Shown: positions 28,717 to 38,584 of the stretch, piece after piece
How the letters are laid out: every line of letters begins with the position of its first letter
Position numbering within the stretch: position 1 is the first letter of the stretch
From: Halostagnicola kamekurae
GTDB lineage: Archaea; Halobacteriota; Halobacteria; Halobacteriales; Natrialbaceae
Length of the DNA: 64,000 nt
Direction of reading: 5' to 3'
Assembly (NCBI RefSeq): GCF_900116205.1
Contig: NZ_FOZS01000001.1
Span: forward strand, 744,001 to 808,000
Notes under the pieces: model-generated
Told to the model about the DNA's origin: nothing
Seen by the model: the letters and a program-made list of their open reading frames with translations, nothing else
The model's database searches: none
Program-made: the position numbers and the translations under genes

Positions 28717-31248
28717 ATGGAGTATCACGAGGCAGCGGATTTCCTCTTTGGTCTGCGGCGGTTCCGTCCGAAACCGGGGACGGAGTCGACGGCCGACCTC
28801 CTGGCCCACCTCGAGAACCCGCACAAGGGCGTCGATTTCGTGCAGGTCGCGGGCTCGAACGGCAAGGGGTCGACCGCGCGGATGTTAGAGCGGACGCTTC
28901 GCGAAGCCGGTCTCTCCGTCGGACTCTACACCTCGCCACACCTCGAGGACCTGCGCGAACGGGTCCGAGTCGACGGCCGGAAAATCCCCCGAAGTGCAGT
29001 GCGTTCGTTCGTCGAAGCGAGTCGCCCCTACGTTACCAGTCGGGGTGCCGAGGGCGAATCCCCGACGTTTTTCGAGGCGATGACCGGGCTCGCGCTCTGG
29101 TATTTCGGTCGCGAAAACGTCGATATCGCGATTCTCGAGGTCGGCATCGGCGGCAAGTTCGACGCGACGAGCGTCGTCGATCCGGTCGCGAGCGCGGTGA
29201 CCAGCGTCAGCCTCGAGCACACCGGCATCATCGGCGAGACGAAAGCGGAGATCGCCCGCGACAAGGCCCACGTCGCCCCCGCGGACGCGCCGCTCGTGAC
29301 GGGCGTCACCGACGAGACGCTCGAGTCTATCCGCGCGGTCGCGGGTGACGTGCTGACGGTCGGCCACGACGGCGAGACGGTCGAGTACGGGGCGAGTGAC
29401 CGTCAGACGGGCGACCGATCGTCGTCCGCGGTCCGACCCGACGTTCGAGTCACCTACGACGGTCGGGCGAACCACATCGAAGCCGACATCGAACTCGTCG
29501 GCGACGGCTGGGCCCTCGAGACGCGGATTCCGCTGCCGGGCGAACACCAGGCCGAAAACGCGGGTATCGCGGCGGCGCTCGCCCGACAGGTCGCGGACGT
29601 GACCGACGCCGAGATTGCACGCGGCTTGCGAAACGCCCACTGGCCCGGCCGGTTCGAGGTGCTCGACACCGACCCGCTGATCGTCCTCGACGGCGCGCAC
29701 AACCCCGGCGCGTGCGAGCGGGTCGCCGAAACCCTCTCGACGTACGAGTACGACGACCTCCACCTCGTGTTCGGCGCGATGCACGACAAGGATCACCGCG
29801 AGATGGCTGCCGCGCTGCCGACGCCCGACTCGGTCGTTACCTGCGAACCGACGGTCGACCGCGCCGAAGACCGTGCGGTCCTCGCGGAGGTGTTCGCCGA
29901 CGCCGGCGTCGACCCCGACGACGTTCACACGGACTCGGCCGTGCAGGACGCCCTCTCGAGCGCGCTCGAGCGGGCGGACGACGGCGACGCGGTCGTCGTC
30001 ACCGGGTCGCTCTTCGCGGTCGCCGAAGCCCGGTCCCGGTGGACCTCGGCGGACGTGCCGAAGCGAATCCGGTCGCTCGAGGACGCCCGCGAGACGCTCG
30101 AGGGGGCCGACGTCACCGAAAAGGGCGTCTACCGGATGCGCGGCAAGGCCGTCCACCGCGTCGTCAAGACGAACCTGCAGTACAGACAGGCTTCCTACCT
30201 GAAACAGGAGCTTCTGAGCCTCGGCGGCGAGTGTGCCCTCTCGGGACTCCAGCGCGAGGACGAGCGAACCGACGCCGTCCTGATGGGGACGCTTTCCCAG
30301 TTCAAGCGCCTGACCGACAAACTCGAGGCCCAGCCCTACGGGTTGGCCGAGGTGGCACGCGAACTGCGCGAGACGCTCGACATCGGCGGGTCCGAGCCCG
30401 ATAGCGAGTACCCGTGGCAGGACCGAACGGCGGTGATGGGCATCCTGAACGTGACGCCCGATAGCTTCCACGACGGCGGCGAGTACGGCACTCTCGAGGA
30501 CGCGGTGGCCCGCGCCGAGTCGATGATCGAGGCCGGCGTCGACGTGATCGACATCGGCGGCGAGTCCACCCGCCCCGGTGCCGACCCGGTCTCGCTCGAG
30601 GAGGAGATCGACCGCGTCGTCCCCGTCGTCGAACGACTCGAGGAGCGCTCGCTCGCCGAGGACGTGCTCATTTCCATCGATACGCGAAAAGCGGCCGTCG
30701 CCGAGGCCGCCCTCGAGGCCGGCGCGGACATCCTGAACGACGTCTCGGGACTCGAGGACCCCGAAATGCGGTTCGTCGCCGCCGAGTACGACGCGCCGCT
30801 GATCGTGATGCACAGCATCGACGCGCCCGTCGTTCCGGACCGAGACGTCGACTACGACGACGTCGTCGAGGACGTGATCGACGAACTCGCGGAACTCGTG
30901 TTGCTCGCCGAGAAAGCGGGTCTCGACCGCGAACAGATCATCGTCGATCCGGGGCTCGGCTTCGGCAAGTCGCCTCGAGACGGCTTCGAGATTCTGCGCC
31001 GAACGGACGAGTTTCGGGCGCTCGGCTCGCCGGTCCTCATCGGTCACTCCCACAAGTCGATGTTCGACCCGATCGCTGACGAGTCCGGTGATCGGTTCGT
31101 TCCGACCGTCGCGGCGAGCGCGCTCGCGGCCGATCGGGGTGCCGATATCGTTCGCGTCCACGACGTGCCCGAAACCGTCGCCGCGGTGAAGACCGCGCTC
31201 GCCACGGCGAACCCGGATCGCGTGGTCGAGGACGACCTCGAGTGGTAG
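28717..31248 (+). CDS. folCP: Bifunctional folylpolyglutamate/dihydrofolate synthase - dihydropteroate synthase (FolC-FolP)
   Basis: This 843-residue fusion joins two folate steps and is known from Haloferax volcanii. Residues 1-450 are FolC (Mur-ligase-like ATPase): P-loop GSNGKGST (46-53), TSPHLEDLRERV, and HNPGACERV around 328. Residues 571-843 are FolP: GILNVTPDSFHDGG (pterin-binding), DIGGESTRPGA, SIDTRKAAVAE, DILNDVSG, VDPGLGFGKSP and IGHSHKSM. Between them lies a stretch of about 100 residues (roughly 465-570) belonging to neither catalytic core. It would add a pterin to p-aminobenzoate and then glutamate, making folates in the cytosol. The ATG at 28717 (MEYHEAADF) matches the FolC N-terminus. 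Confidence 0.95.
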   Translation: MEYHEAADFLFGLRRFRPKPGTESTADLLAHLENPHKGVDFVQVAGSNGKGSTARMLERTLREAGLSVGLYTSPHLEDLRERVRVDGRKIPRSAVRSFVEASRPYVTSRGAEGESPTFFEAMTGLALWYFGRENVDIAILEVGIGGKFDATSVVDPVASAVTSVSLEHTGIIGETKAEIARDKAHVAPADAPLVTGVTDETLESIRAVAGDVLTVGHDGETVEYGASDRQTGDRSSSAVRPDVRVTYDGRANHIEADIELVGDGWALETRIPLPGEHQAENAGIAAALARQVADVTDAEIARGLRNAHWPGRFEVLDTDPLIVLDGAHNPGACERVAETLSTYEYDDLHLVFGAMHDKDHREMAAALPTPDSVVTCEPTVDRAEDRAVLAEVFADAGVDPDDVHTDSAVQDALSSALERADDGDAVVVTGSLFAVAEARSRWTSADVPKRIRSLEDARETLEGADVTEKGVYRMRGKAVHRVVKTNLQYRQASYLKQELLSLGGECALSGLQREDERTDAVLMGTLSQFKRLTDKLEAQPYGLAEVARELRETLDIGGSEPDSEYPWQDRTAVMGILNVTPDSFHDGGEYGTLEDAVARAESMIEAGVDVIDIGGESTRPGADPVSLEEEIDRVVPVVERLEERSLAEDVLISIDTRKAAVAEAALEAGADILNDVSGLEDPEMRFVAAEYDAPLIVMHSIDAPVVPDRDVDYDDVVEDVIDELAELVLLAEKAGLDREQIIVDPGLGFGKSPRDGFEILRRTDEFRALGSPVLIGHSHKSMFDPIADESGDRFVPTVAASALAADRGADIVRVHDVPETVAAVKTALATANPDRVVEDDLEW

Positions 31249-31331
31249 CCCGTAGTCACCTGCCGGCCCACCTTTCAACCATCTCGAGCGAGTAGCCCCC
31301 TCGATGCGGGCTCTCCCCGTTATCGGATACA

Positions 31332-32192
31332 ATGACCGATGATTCTCTTTCCGACGCCGCGGACGAACTGGGACTCGAGACGAACGGTGGCGACGACGAT
31401 ACCGACCGATCGGCGCTCGAGACGCTCCTTCAGACGGGTGCGAGCGACGGCTCGCTGGCGCTCGCGGGCGGTGGCGCGTTCGTTTTGGCGGGCGCTCGTT
31501 CCCTCGCTCGAGGCAGGTTTCGGGCGATCGCACAACTCGCTCTGGGCGGCGGGCTCCTCAAATTCGGCCAGTACCAGCGACAACAACGCGGTGGAACGGC
31601 GATCGAACGGGCACTCGGTCGTCGCGGAGGAGACGAGACGACGGCGAACGAAACGGACGGGAAAGCGCTGTCCGACGAGGCACACACTGCGGCCGAGCGC
31701 CACGATCTCGGCCGCACGGCCCAGACCGACGAGGACGGCGACGTGAGCGCCGACGCCGAACTCGGCGCGTCGCGAAACGACGATCCGGATTCGGACGTCG
31801 ACTTTTCCGAGGACACTGACGAGCTATCCCGCTCTCGTCCGGGGGTCGAAGGGGAAGGCGATCCGCGGCGGAGTACGGACGACGACGCCGTCGAAATCGA
31901 CGTTTCAGACTCGGCGCTCGCAGAAGAGCCCTCCGAAGCGACCGGACCGGACCCGGAGCAAGCCCAGCCGTCGCAGACGGAAGGGACCGAACCCGAGGGA
32001 ACCGTCGAAGCGGACGCCTCCCACATGCGAGCCGACACCCCGGACGAACCTCGCGCCGACGGTGAAAGCGAGGGACCTCACGCCGATGCCGGCGGTGAGA
32101 ACGAAGACTCCCACGCTGATACTGGCGATGTGGCCGACGAAACCACCGAACGTGGTGTCGACTCCGAGGACGACGGCGAAGGCGACCAGTAA
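31332..32192 (+). CDS. Acidic, low-complexity protein with one hydrophobic segment, 286 aa
   Basis: Residues 1-35 are acidic. Residues about 40-80 form a Gly/Ala/Leu-rich hydrophobic region ([20 protein letters not shown], then [17 protein letters not shown]), followed by a basic patch (RRGG). The remaining 190 residues are Asp/Glu/Ser/Thr-rich and almost certainly disordered. The pattern suggests a membrane-attached protein with a long acidic cytosolic or external tail. It is common in haloarchaea, and no function is known. It sits between folCP and trpB on the same strand. Confidence 0.65.
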   Translation: MTDDSLSDAADELGLETNGGDDDTDRSALETLLQTGASDGSLALAGGGAFVLAGARSLARGRFRAIAQLALGGGLLKFGQYQRQQRGGTAIERALGRRGGDETTANETDGKALSDEAHTAAERHDLGRTAQTDEDGDVSADAELGASRNDDPDSDVDFSEDTDELSRSRPGVEGEGDPRRSTDDDAVEIDVSDSALAEEPSEATGPDPEQAQPSQTEGTEPEGTVEADASHMRADTPDEPRADGESEGPHADAGGENEDSHADTGDVADETTERGVDSEDDGEGDQ

Positions 32193-32277
32193 GTCCCGTC
32201 TCGAGAGCCGATTTTCCACTCCGGTCGGCAACTATCACAAACATACATTACGACGAGGTCACAACTGGCGGGCAGAG

Positions 32278-33429
32278 ATGTCTTCCGGAGACTTCGACGG
32301 ATACGGCGGTCGACACGTCCCCGAGCCGCTCGAGGAGCCGCTCGAGAAACTCGCGGCCGCGTACGACGAGATCGGAACGAGCGACGAGTTTCAAGCCGAT
32401 CTGCGCGCGCTGCTCGAGGAGTTCGCGGGCCGGCCGACGCCGCTTTACTACGCGAGCAACCTGAGCGAGCGCTACGGGGCCGAGATCTACCTCAAACGCG
32501 AGGATCTGCTCCACGGCGGCGCACACAAGATCAACAACGCGCTGGGCCAGGCGCTTCTGGCCAAACGCGCCGGCAAGGATCGGCTGATCGCCGAGACGGG
32601 CGCGGGCCAGCACGGCACTGCGACGGCGATGGTCGGCGCCTTGCTCGGCCTCGAGACGGAGATCTACATGGGGAAAAAGGACGTCGAACGTCAGGAGATG
32701 AACGTCTTCCGGATGCGACTGATGGGGGCCGAGGTCAACGAAGTGACCCGCGGGGACGAGGGGCTGGCCGACGCCGTCGACGCCGCCCTCGAGGACTTCG
32801 CCCAGAACGTCGACGACACGCACTACCTCGTCGGCAGCGTCGTCGGTCCGGACCCGTTTCCGCGGATGGTCCGGGACTTCCAGAGTGTCATCGGCCGGGA
32901 GGCTCGCGAGCAGTTCGTCGACCGGACGGGCGAACTGCCCGACGCCGCGGTCGCCTGTGTCGGCGGCGGCTCGAACGCCATCGGGCTCTTTCACGCCTTC
33001 CGGGACGACCCCGTCGACTTCTACGGGGCCGAAGGCGGCGGCGAGGGCTCGAACTCGAGTCGCCACGCGGCGCCACTCTCGAGCGGCGCGGACGACGTCC
33101 TTCACGGGATGAAAACCCGCGTCATCGACGAGGACGTCGAGGTTCACTCGGTCTCGGCAGGTCTCGACTATCCCGGCGTCGGCCCCGAACACGCCATGTT
33201 CCGCGCCGTCGGCCGCTGTGAGTACAGCGGTGTCACCGACGAGGCGGCTCTCGCCGCGTTCCGTGAACTCAGCGAGACGGAGGGGATCATCCCCGCCCTC
33301 GAGTCGAGCCACGGGCTCGCTCGAGCGATTCAACTGGCCGAGGAGACCGATCACGAGCGCATCCTCGTCAACCTCTCTGGGCGCGGGGACAAGGACATGG
33401 AAACCGCGGCCGAGAAGTTCGATCTCTGA
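32278..33429 (+). CDS. trpB: Tryptophan synthase beta chain
   Basis: This PLP enzyme condenses indole with serine to give tryptophan. The PLP Schiff-base lysine is Lys84 in [22 protein letters not shown] precedes it. [11 protein letters not shown] and [10 protein letters not shown] (phosphate-binding loop) follow, and [16 protein letters not shown] with [10 protein letters not shown] completes the signature. At 383 residues it matches the standard TrpB1 type that pairs with TrpA, rather than the longer TrpB2. No trpA or other trp gene is nearby, so this is either the main copy separated from its partner or a second copy. The ATG at 32278 ([10 protein letters not shown]) is the family start. 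Confidence 0.95.
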   Translation: MSSGDFDGYGGRHVPEPLEEPLEKLAAAYDEIGTSDEFQADLRALLEEFAGRPTPLYYASNLSERYGAEIYLKREDLLHGGAHKINNALGQALLAKRAGKDRLIAETGAGQHGTATAMVGALLGLETEIYMGKKDVERQEMNVFRMRLMGAEVNEVTRGDEGLADAVDAALEDFAQNVDDTHYLVGSVVGPDPFPRMVRDFQSVIGREAREQFVDRTGELPDAAVACVGGGSNAIGLFHAFRDDPVDFYGAEGGGEGSNSSRHAAPLSSGADDVLHGMKTRVIDEDVEVHSVSAGLDYPGVGPEHAMFRAVGRCEYSGVTDEAALAAFRELSETEGIIPALESSHGLARAIQLAEETDHERILVNLSGRGDKDMETAAEKFDL

Positions 33430-33509
33430 CCGGCCGCCGGACCGCACGAGCGCCGTCGTGTATCCAATCTATTTGTCGGCGTACATAAATTCACGACTAC
33501 TGATAGAAG

Positions 33510-33669
33510 ATGCGATCGTTCGCCGCCTCAACCTCGTCATCGTCCTTCTGGTCGCCGTCCTCGCGCTTCTCGTCCTGCCCGTTCTCCCGAACCTCCTCGT
33601 CCTGGTCGGCGTCGGAGCTTTCTCGTCCTCGGCGGCACGCTCGCCTGGGCGCTGGCCCAGGGGCTGTAG
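33510..33669 (+). pseudogene. Broken small membrane protein gene (frame disrupted)
   Basis: A TATA-like box (TACATAAAT, 33482-33490) precedes an ATG at 33510 at the leaderless spacing. That frame soon becomes Ser-rich nonsense. The next frame (from 33515) reads IVRRLNLVIVLLVAVLAL and continues through LPVLPNLLVLVGVGAF. The third frame from about 33627 then reads LVLGGTLAWALAQGL and ends at TAG (33667-33669). Joined, these make one convincing hydrophobic mini-protein of about 50 residues. Two single-base deletions (or sequencing errors) near 33514 and 33625 would explain it. Confidence 0.45.
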
Positions 33670-33712
33670 CCGTTCCTGCGGAACTGTTGGTACCGAAGAG
33701 TCAGTCGATGCC

Positions 33713-34774
33713 CTACAACACGCCAGACTGGTCCTGTAGCGTCCGATAGAGCTCGAGGTACCGATCGCTGACCGCGCTTCGATCGAACGCAGTAAAGCGG
33801 TCGTCGAAGTCGCGATACTTGAGGTCGCCCGCGCTGATGATCGCGTTCGTCAGCTCCTGTTCGCTGGTGGTGCGAAAACCGCGGTCCCAGCCCTCGACGA
33901 GTTCGTGAGCGCTCGAGTCGGCGTGGTATTCGACGATCCCGACACAGCCCGAGGCGAGCGCCCAGAGCATCTCCGTCGGGAAGACACAGCGTTCGGCCGT
34001 CTGTGCGAAGACGTGTGCGCCCCGGTAGACGGCGATTCGCTCCTCGCGGGAGCATTCGCCGGCAAAGCGGACGCGGTCGTCGATCCGCAGGTCGCTCGCC
34101 AACTCCTCGTAGCGCTCGCGTTCGGGACCGTCGCCGATGACGACGGCGTTCCAGCCCCGCTGGCGGATCTCCGCCAGTGCGAGCAGGAGACTCTCTAAGT
34201 TCGCGCCCTCGTCGAGCCGTCGGGCGTAGACGACTTCCACCTGTTCTGCCGGCACGACGTCCCGTATCAGATCGGTATCGATTCGGTTCGGGATCGTCGT
34301 CACCTGCTCGGTCTCGGCACCGATCTCCTGTACCCAGGTGCCGACGAGTTCCGAGGGCGCCACGATCCGGTCGGGCTGGCTCGTCGCCCACCGGGTGAGT
34401 CTGTCCTCGGCGACGCCGCCGTCGCCGTACCACTCGAGGACGAACGGACAGCGGGCCAGCCTCGAGCCCCAGTTGGCGGCGATCACCTGCCCCGGCGGCG
34501 TCGCGCTCGCGTGGATGACGTCCGGTCGAGCGGACGCGAGGACGAACGGGAGTCGAAGCAGAAAGGACGCGCGCGCGTCGAGGCCCGTGGCGACGGCGTG
34601 ATAGGTGATATCCTCGCGTTCGTAGACCGACTTCTCCTCGGTCCAGAACTGCGCACAGAAGACGTGGACGTCGTGTCCGCCGTCGCGGAGTCCCTCGACG
34701 ACGTCGCGAAATCGCCGGTTCGTCTCGGTCTCTCGGTGCTCGAGCGTTTCGAACGAGACGAACGCGACCTGCAT
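33713..34774 (-). CDS. Family 4 glycosyltransferase
   Basis: The 353-residue GT-B protein should transfer a sugar from an activated donor to a lipid- or protein-linked glycan. The N-terminal Rossmann half begins MQVAFVSFETLEHRETETNRR and contains DVIHASATPPGQVIA, typical of GT4. The C-terminal half has IPNRID, VVYARRLDEGANLESLL (donor-binding loop) and the GT4 EX7E-like region FPTEMLWALASGCVGIVEY. It is a likely contributor to cell-surface glycosylation, for which the S-layer gene at 59 kb would be one substrate; that link is inference. It lies convergent to the broken small gene. Confidence 0.85.
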   Translation of the reverse strand: MQVAFVSFETLEHRETETNRRFRDVVEGLRDGGHDVHVFCAQFWTEEKSVYEREDITYHAVATGLDARASFLLRLPFVLASARPDVIHASATPPGQVIAANWGSRLARCPFVLEWYGDGGVAEDRLTRWATSQPDRIVAPSELVGTWVQEIGAETEQVTTIPNRIDTDLIRDVVPAEQVEVVYARRLDEGANLESLLLALAEIRQRGWNAVVIGDGPERERYEELASDLRIDDRVRFAGECSREERIAVYRGAHVFAQTAERCVFPTEMLWALASGCVGIVEYHADSSAHELVEGWDRGFRTTSEQELTNAIISAGDLKYRDFDDRFTAFDRSAVSDRYLELYRTLQDQSGVL

Positions 34775-34923
34775 ATGCCGTCGGGACGCAGCCCCGGATT
34801 AAAAAATCACCTAAGTTATCTGATCCGCGGGCGGTCGGTACGACTCGAGGGCCGAACGTCCACAGCACTGTACTCTCACGCGCCTCTGTGCAGAAATGAC
34901 CGTAATCGCGCCTATCGTTCAGC

Positions 34924-35568
34924 TCACTCGTCGTCCGACATCGCGTCCTCGATGGTTCCGTCGATGAACTCGTCGAGTCCGTCGAGCGGGCCATCTTCCC
35001 CGTCGTCTCCACCTCCAGTCTCGTCGTCGCCTTCGCTCTCTTCGTCGTCTTCTGCTTCGTCAGTCTCCTCGCTCTCGTCGGCTTCCCCTGCCCCCTCGTC
35101 GACGCCCTCGCCCTCTCGCTCGCCGTCGGCATCGGTCTCTTCCTCGTCATCGCCTCCGTCTTCGCCGTCTTCGCCGTCAGAGCCGTCCGTGTCGTCCGAT
35201 CCGTCTTCCTCGCCGTCTTCGTCGCTTTCGTCGTCTGAGTCTTCGTCGTCCGTTTCCTCCTCCCCTGAACTATTCTCTATAGCGTTTGTTGGTTCATCGT
35301 CACTCTCGTCGCTTTCGCCGTCGCTGGACGACTCACCGTCGCTTGCCGTCTCGTTGGTCGCACTATCCGTCGAATTGACGTTCGAGGACCCCTCGAGATC
35401 GCCGAGCGATTCCGGATCGTTGTCGCCGGCCATTCCCTCGTCGAAGAACCCCGGGCCGATCACCGCGACCGTCAGCCCGAACGCGACGAGGACGACCAGC
35501 ACCGTGAGGAGGACCGTCGTGACTGCTGCGGGCTGTTCTTCGCCGCCGGATTCGGCCTCGTCTGGCAT
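34924..35568 (-). CDS. Membrane-anchored acidic low-complexity protein, 214 aa
   Basis: One membrane span lies near the N-terminus (about 16-40, VTTVLLTVLVVLVAFGLTVAVI). It is followed by about 160 residues made almost entirely of Asp, Glu, Ser, Gly and Thr. A short non-repetitive end (LDGLDEFIDGTIEDAMSDDE) closes the protein. The topology suggests a short cytosolic N-terminus and a long acidic extracellular or cytosolic tail. The N-x-S/T sites around 63-75 could be glycosylated if the tail is outside. No enzyme motif is present. It is divergent from the S9 peptidase. Confidence 0.65.
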   Translation of the reverse strand: MPDEAESGGEEQPAAVTTVLLTVLVVLVAFGLTVAVIGPGFFDEGMAGDNDPESLGDLEGSSNVNSTDSATNETASDGESSSDGESDESDDEPTNAIENSSGEEETDDEDSDDESDEDGEEDGSDDTDGSDGEDGEDGGDDEEETDADGEREGEGVDEGAGEADESEETDEAEDDEESEGDDETGGGDDGEDGPLDGLDEFIDGTIEDAMSDDE

Positions 35569-35796
35569 CGTCCGTTACTGTTCTGGATTCCTGTATTTCG
35601 TTAACCGCACCCAACACGCGTTCGGGCTATGCAGCCGGCAACCCGACCAGCTGATCGCCCCATCGCGACCGCGCGACGGACCGTTGATCTCGGCGGGACG
35701 AACTAGGCCGGACCTACGGGCGAGTTTCGCCGCGGCACGCCCGCGGTCTCGAGGGGAAACGGTTACTGACTCGACCCGAGATAGTCGAGGTAGCCG

Positions 35797-37707
35797 ATGT
35801 ACGATATCGAACGCTATCTCAACATCCGAAGCGCCTACGGCGCGTCGTTCGGGCCCGACGGCGAGTCCCTCTCGTTTCTGATGAACACGACCGGCGTCCC
35901 GCAGGTCTGGACGCTCGAGGAACCCCTTTCCTGGCCCGAACAGCGCACGTTTACGGACGAACAGGTGAGCTTCGCCTCGTGGTCGCCCGAGCGGCCCGAA
36001 TTGATCTTCGGGATGGACGAGGGCGGTAACGAACGCGCCCAACTGTTCCGACTCGACGCCGAAACCGGCCTCGTGCAGAACCAGACCCGAGCGCCCGACG
36101 CGAAACACCGCTGGGGCGGCTGGAGCCACGACGGCGAGTGGTTCGCGTTCACCTCGAACCGGCGCGACGAGGCCGTTTTCGACGTTTACGTGCAACCGCG
36201 GGCGGCGGACGAAGCCGGCGAGGGGCGAGATCCGACCGCTCGAGAACCGTCGGCCCCCGCCGACGCGACCCTCGTCTTCGAAGGCGACGGCTGGCTCACG
36301 CTCGCGGGCTGGAGCCCCGACGATTCGAAACTGCTCGTCTCGAAGGCCTACTCGAACTTCGATCAGGATCTGTACGTGCTCGATCTCGAGCAGGGCGACG
36401 GCGAAACTGACCTCGAGTCGATCGACCCCGACTCGACCGAACTCGAGCACCTCACGCCACACGAGGGCGACGTTCGCTATCAGAGCGCGAGCTGGGCACC
36501 GATACCGCCGGGCGCCGAGGAGAGTCCGGGACTTTACCTGATCACGGATCGCGAGTCCGACACGCTCGAGCTCGCGTATCTGGACCTCGAGACGAAGGCG
36601 CTCGAGACGGTCGAATCGGGCGGCGAGTGGAACGTCGACGGTATCGCGGTCGACGACCAGACGGGTCGGTTCGTCTTCTCCCGAAACGTCGAGGGCTACA
36701 CCGACCTCACGGTCGGAGAGTTCAATCCCGACGCGCCGACGAACTTCGAGACGTTTCCCGAACCGGACCTGCCGGGCGGCATCGCCGGCGGCGTGAGTTT
36801 CGGCCCGGACGCGGAGCGGTTCGCGGTTTCGACGTCCGGCGATACGATCAACACGAACGTCTTCGTCGTCGACGTAGAGACCGGCGAGGCCGAACGGTGG
36901 ACGGCGGCACCGACGGCCGGCATTCCGCGCGAGAGCTTCCGCGAATCGACCATCGAACACGTCGAGAGCTTCGACGAGTTGGCGGTACCGGGCTATCTTA
37001 CCCTCCCCGAGTCGACTGAGGAAGGACAAACGCCGGTCATCGTCGACATCCACGGCGGGCCCGAGAGCCAGCGTCGGCCCTCGTTCTCGAGCGTCAAGCA
37101 GTACTTCCTCGATCGCGGCTACGCCTACTTCGAACCCAACGTTCGCGGTTCGGCGGGCTACGGCGGCGAGTACGCGAGCCTCGACGACGTCGAAAAGCGC
37201 ATGGATTCGGTCGCCGATATCCGCGCCTGCGTCGAGTGGCTACGGGATCACCCGGCGATCGATCCCGACCGGATTGCATGCAAGGGCGGCTCTTACGGCG
37301 GCTTCATGGTACTCGCCGCGCTGACGGAGTACCCCGACCTCTGGGCGGCCGGGATCGACATCGTCGGTATCGCCAACTTCGTCACCTTCCTCGAGAACAC
37401 CGGCGACTGGCGGCGGGAACTCCGGGAGGCGGAGTACGGCTCACTCGCCGACGACCGGGAGTTCTTAGCGGAAATCTCGCCGATCAACAACGTCGAATCG
37501 CTCGAGGCACCGCTTTTCGTCCTCCACGGCGAGAACGATCCGCGGGTGCCCGTCGGCGAGGCGGAGCAGATCGTCGACCAGGCTCGAGAGCAGGGCGTAC
37601 CCGTCCGAAAGCTACTCTTCGACGACGAGGGTCACGGCTTCTCGAAACTCGACAACCGGATCGAGGCCTACGCCGAAATCGCGGATTTCCTCGACGAGCA
37701 CGTCTGA
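35797..37707 (+). CDS. S9 family peptidase (acylaminoacyl/dipeptidyl peptidase type)
   Basis: The 636-residue protein has an N-terminal seven-bladed beta-propeller-like region (about 20-350, with repeated SWSP/AGWSPDDSKLL blades) and a C-terminal alpha/beta hydrolase domain. The catalytic triad is visible: Ser499 (GGSYGGF), Asp581 (HGENDPRVPV) and His613 (DEGHGFSK). GGPESQRRPSF forms the oxyanion side. Such enzymes cleave short peptides or acylated N-termini in the cytosol. There is no signal peptide. The ATG at 35797 follows an AT-poor region without a clear TATA box. Confidence 0.92.
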   Translation: MYDIERYLNIRSAYGASFGPDGESLSFLMNTTGVPQVWTLEEPLSWPEQRTFTDEQVSFASWSPERPELIFGMDEGGNERAQLFRLDAETGLVQNQTRAPDAKHRWGGWSHDGEWFAFTSNRRDEAVFDVYVQPRAADEAGEGRDPTAREPSAPADATLVFEGDGWLTLAGWSPDDSKLLVSKAYSNFDQDLYVLDLEQGDGETDLESIDPDSTELEHLTPHEGDVRYQSASWAPIPPGAEESPGLYLITDRESDTLELAYLDLETKALETVESGGEWNVDGIAVDDQTGRFVFSRNVEGYTDLTVGEFNPDAPTNFETFPEPDLPGGIAGGVSFGPDAERFAVSTSGDTINTNVFVVDVETGEAERWTAAPTAGIPRESFRESTIEHVESFDELAVPGYLTLPESTEEGQTPVIVDIHGGPESQRRPSFSSVKQYFLDRGYAYFEPNVRGSAGYGGEYASLDDVEKRMDSVADIRACVEWLRDHPAIDPDRIACKGGSYGGFMVLAALTEYPDLWAAGIDIVGIANFVTFLENTGDWRRELREAEYGSLADDREFLAEISPINNVESLEAPLFVLHGENDPRVPVGEAEQIVDQAREQGVPVRKLLFDDEGHGFSKLDNRIEAYAEIADFLDEHV

Positions 37708-37777
37708 GCGTCTCACTCGGCCGGCGGTGGTCTCTCGACGCAGTCGTCGAATGGTGGCGTTTCGATCGAGTGCTATT

Positions 37778-37846
37778 CGAGGGTGTAGGTGAATCACAGT
37801 CGAGGGCGTAGGTGAATCACAGTCGAGGACGTAGATGAGTTACAGG
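37778..37846. repeat. Three 23-bp tandem repeats at a 3'-3' junction
   Basis: Copies start at 37778, 37801 and 37824. The first two are CGAGGG(T/C)GTAGGTGAATCACAG plus T, and the third diverges at about five positions. The third copy covers the stop codon of the Yip1-like gene at 37840. Confidence 0.85.
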
Positions 37847-38445
37847 AGGATGGTTACAGCACCGACGATGACGGCGGGGGCGAGCGTTTCGGTTCGGCCA
37901 ACGTCGTAGGCTGCTGCCGCGCCGTCTAGAACGATGTACACCGTCCACGCGGCCACGATCAGGGCGAGCGGAATCGCTATCGTTTCGATCGTTCCGCCGA
38001 GGGCTGTTTGCTGTGCGCTCAACGCCGCGTCGTCCGAGAAGACGAACTGCCGACCCCGAAGGACGTACCACGAAACGGTGAAATCGATCGGAAGCGCGAC
38101 AATCTGCGGGGCGAAACTCCAGCCAGCGACACACAGCGCATCGGCGCGAGTGCCATCCGTTTCGTCCCACCCGCTCAGAAAATGAATCACGGCGGCGATG
38201 AGTGCCAGGAGCACGACCGAGCGCAGAACGAACCTCAGATTCGACGCGTTGATCGCATCGAATACGACCCTTTCACCATCTGCCGGGAGTCCCCACGTCC
38301 GCTCGAGCAGGAGGGACGTGACGGCGTACAGCGTCCCGATCGAGCCGGCGAGATAGAGCGAGAACACGCCGACTGCAGTTCCGATCGGACGGGGTCGCGT
38401 TTCGAAGTACGACCGGGGTCGGACCAGCGGAGTGTAGGGGGCCAT
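37840..38445 (-). CDS. Yip1-domain membrane protein
   Basis: The 201-residue protein has five predicted membrane spans after an N-terminal segment MAPYTPLVRPRSYFETRPRP, which is the typical Yip1-family lead (an aromatic/Pro-rich stretch before span 1). The middle includes a soluble loop (WDETDGTRADALCVAGWSFAP) leading into a conserved-looking pair of helices. Yip1-domain proteins in archaea have no established function. Its stop codon lies within the third copy of a 23-bp repeat. It is convergent with the S9 peptidase. Confidence 0.72.
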   Translation of the reverse strand: MAPYTPLVRPRSYFETRPRPIGTAVGVFSLYLAGSIGTLYAVTSLLLERTWGLPADGERVVFDAINASNLRFVLRSVVLLALIAAVIHFLSGWDETDGTRADALCVAGWSFAPQIVALPIDFTVSWYVLRGRQFVFSDDAALSAQQTALGGTIETIAIPLALIVAAWTVYIVLDGAAAAYDVGRTETLAPAVIVGAVTILL

Positions 38446-38584
38446 TACGTGACCCTCCGTACGGATCCTGCAAAAACTTTAGGTAGTTGAAATTTCAGTG
38501 CGGCGAGTACGTCCCAGTGCTAGCGACCGGACAGTCTCGGCTTCGCTTCGGGGGTCGCGCGTTTCCCTCGCCCTTCGAGCCGCG

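Noticed and set aside
28885-31533. 882-codon open frame antisense to folCP
   Set aside because: The sense strand has all FolC and FolP motifs in order; the antisense frame is a codon-bias artefact.
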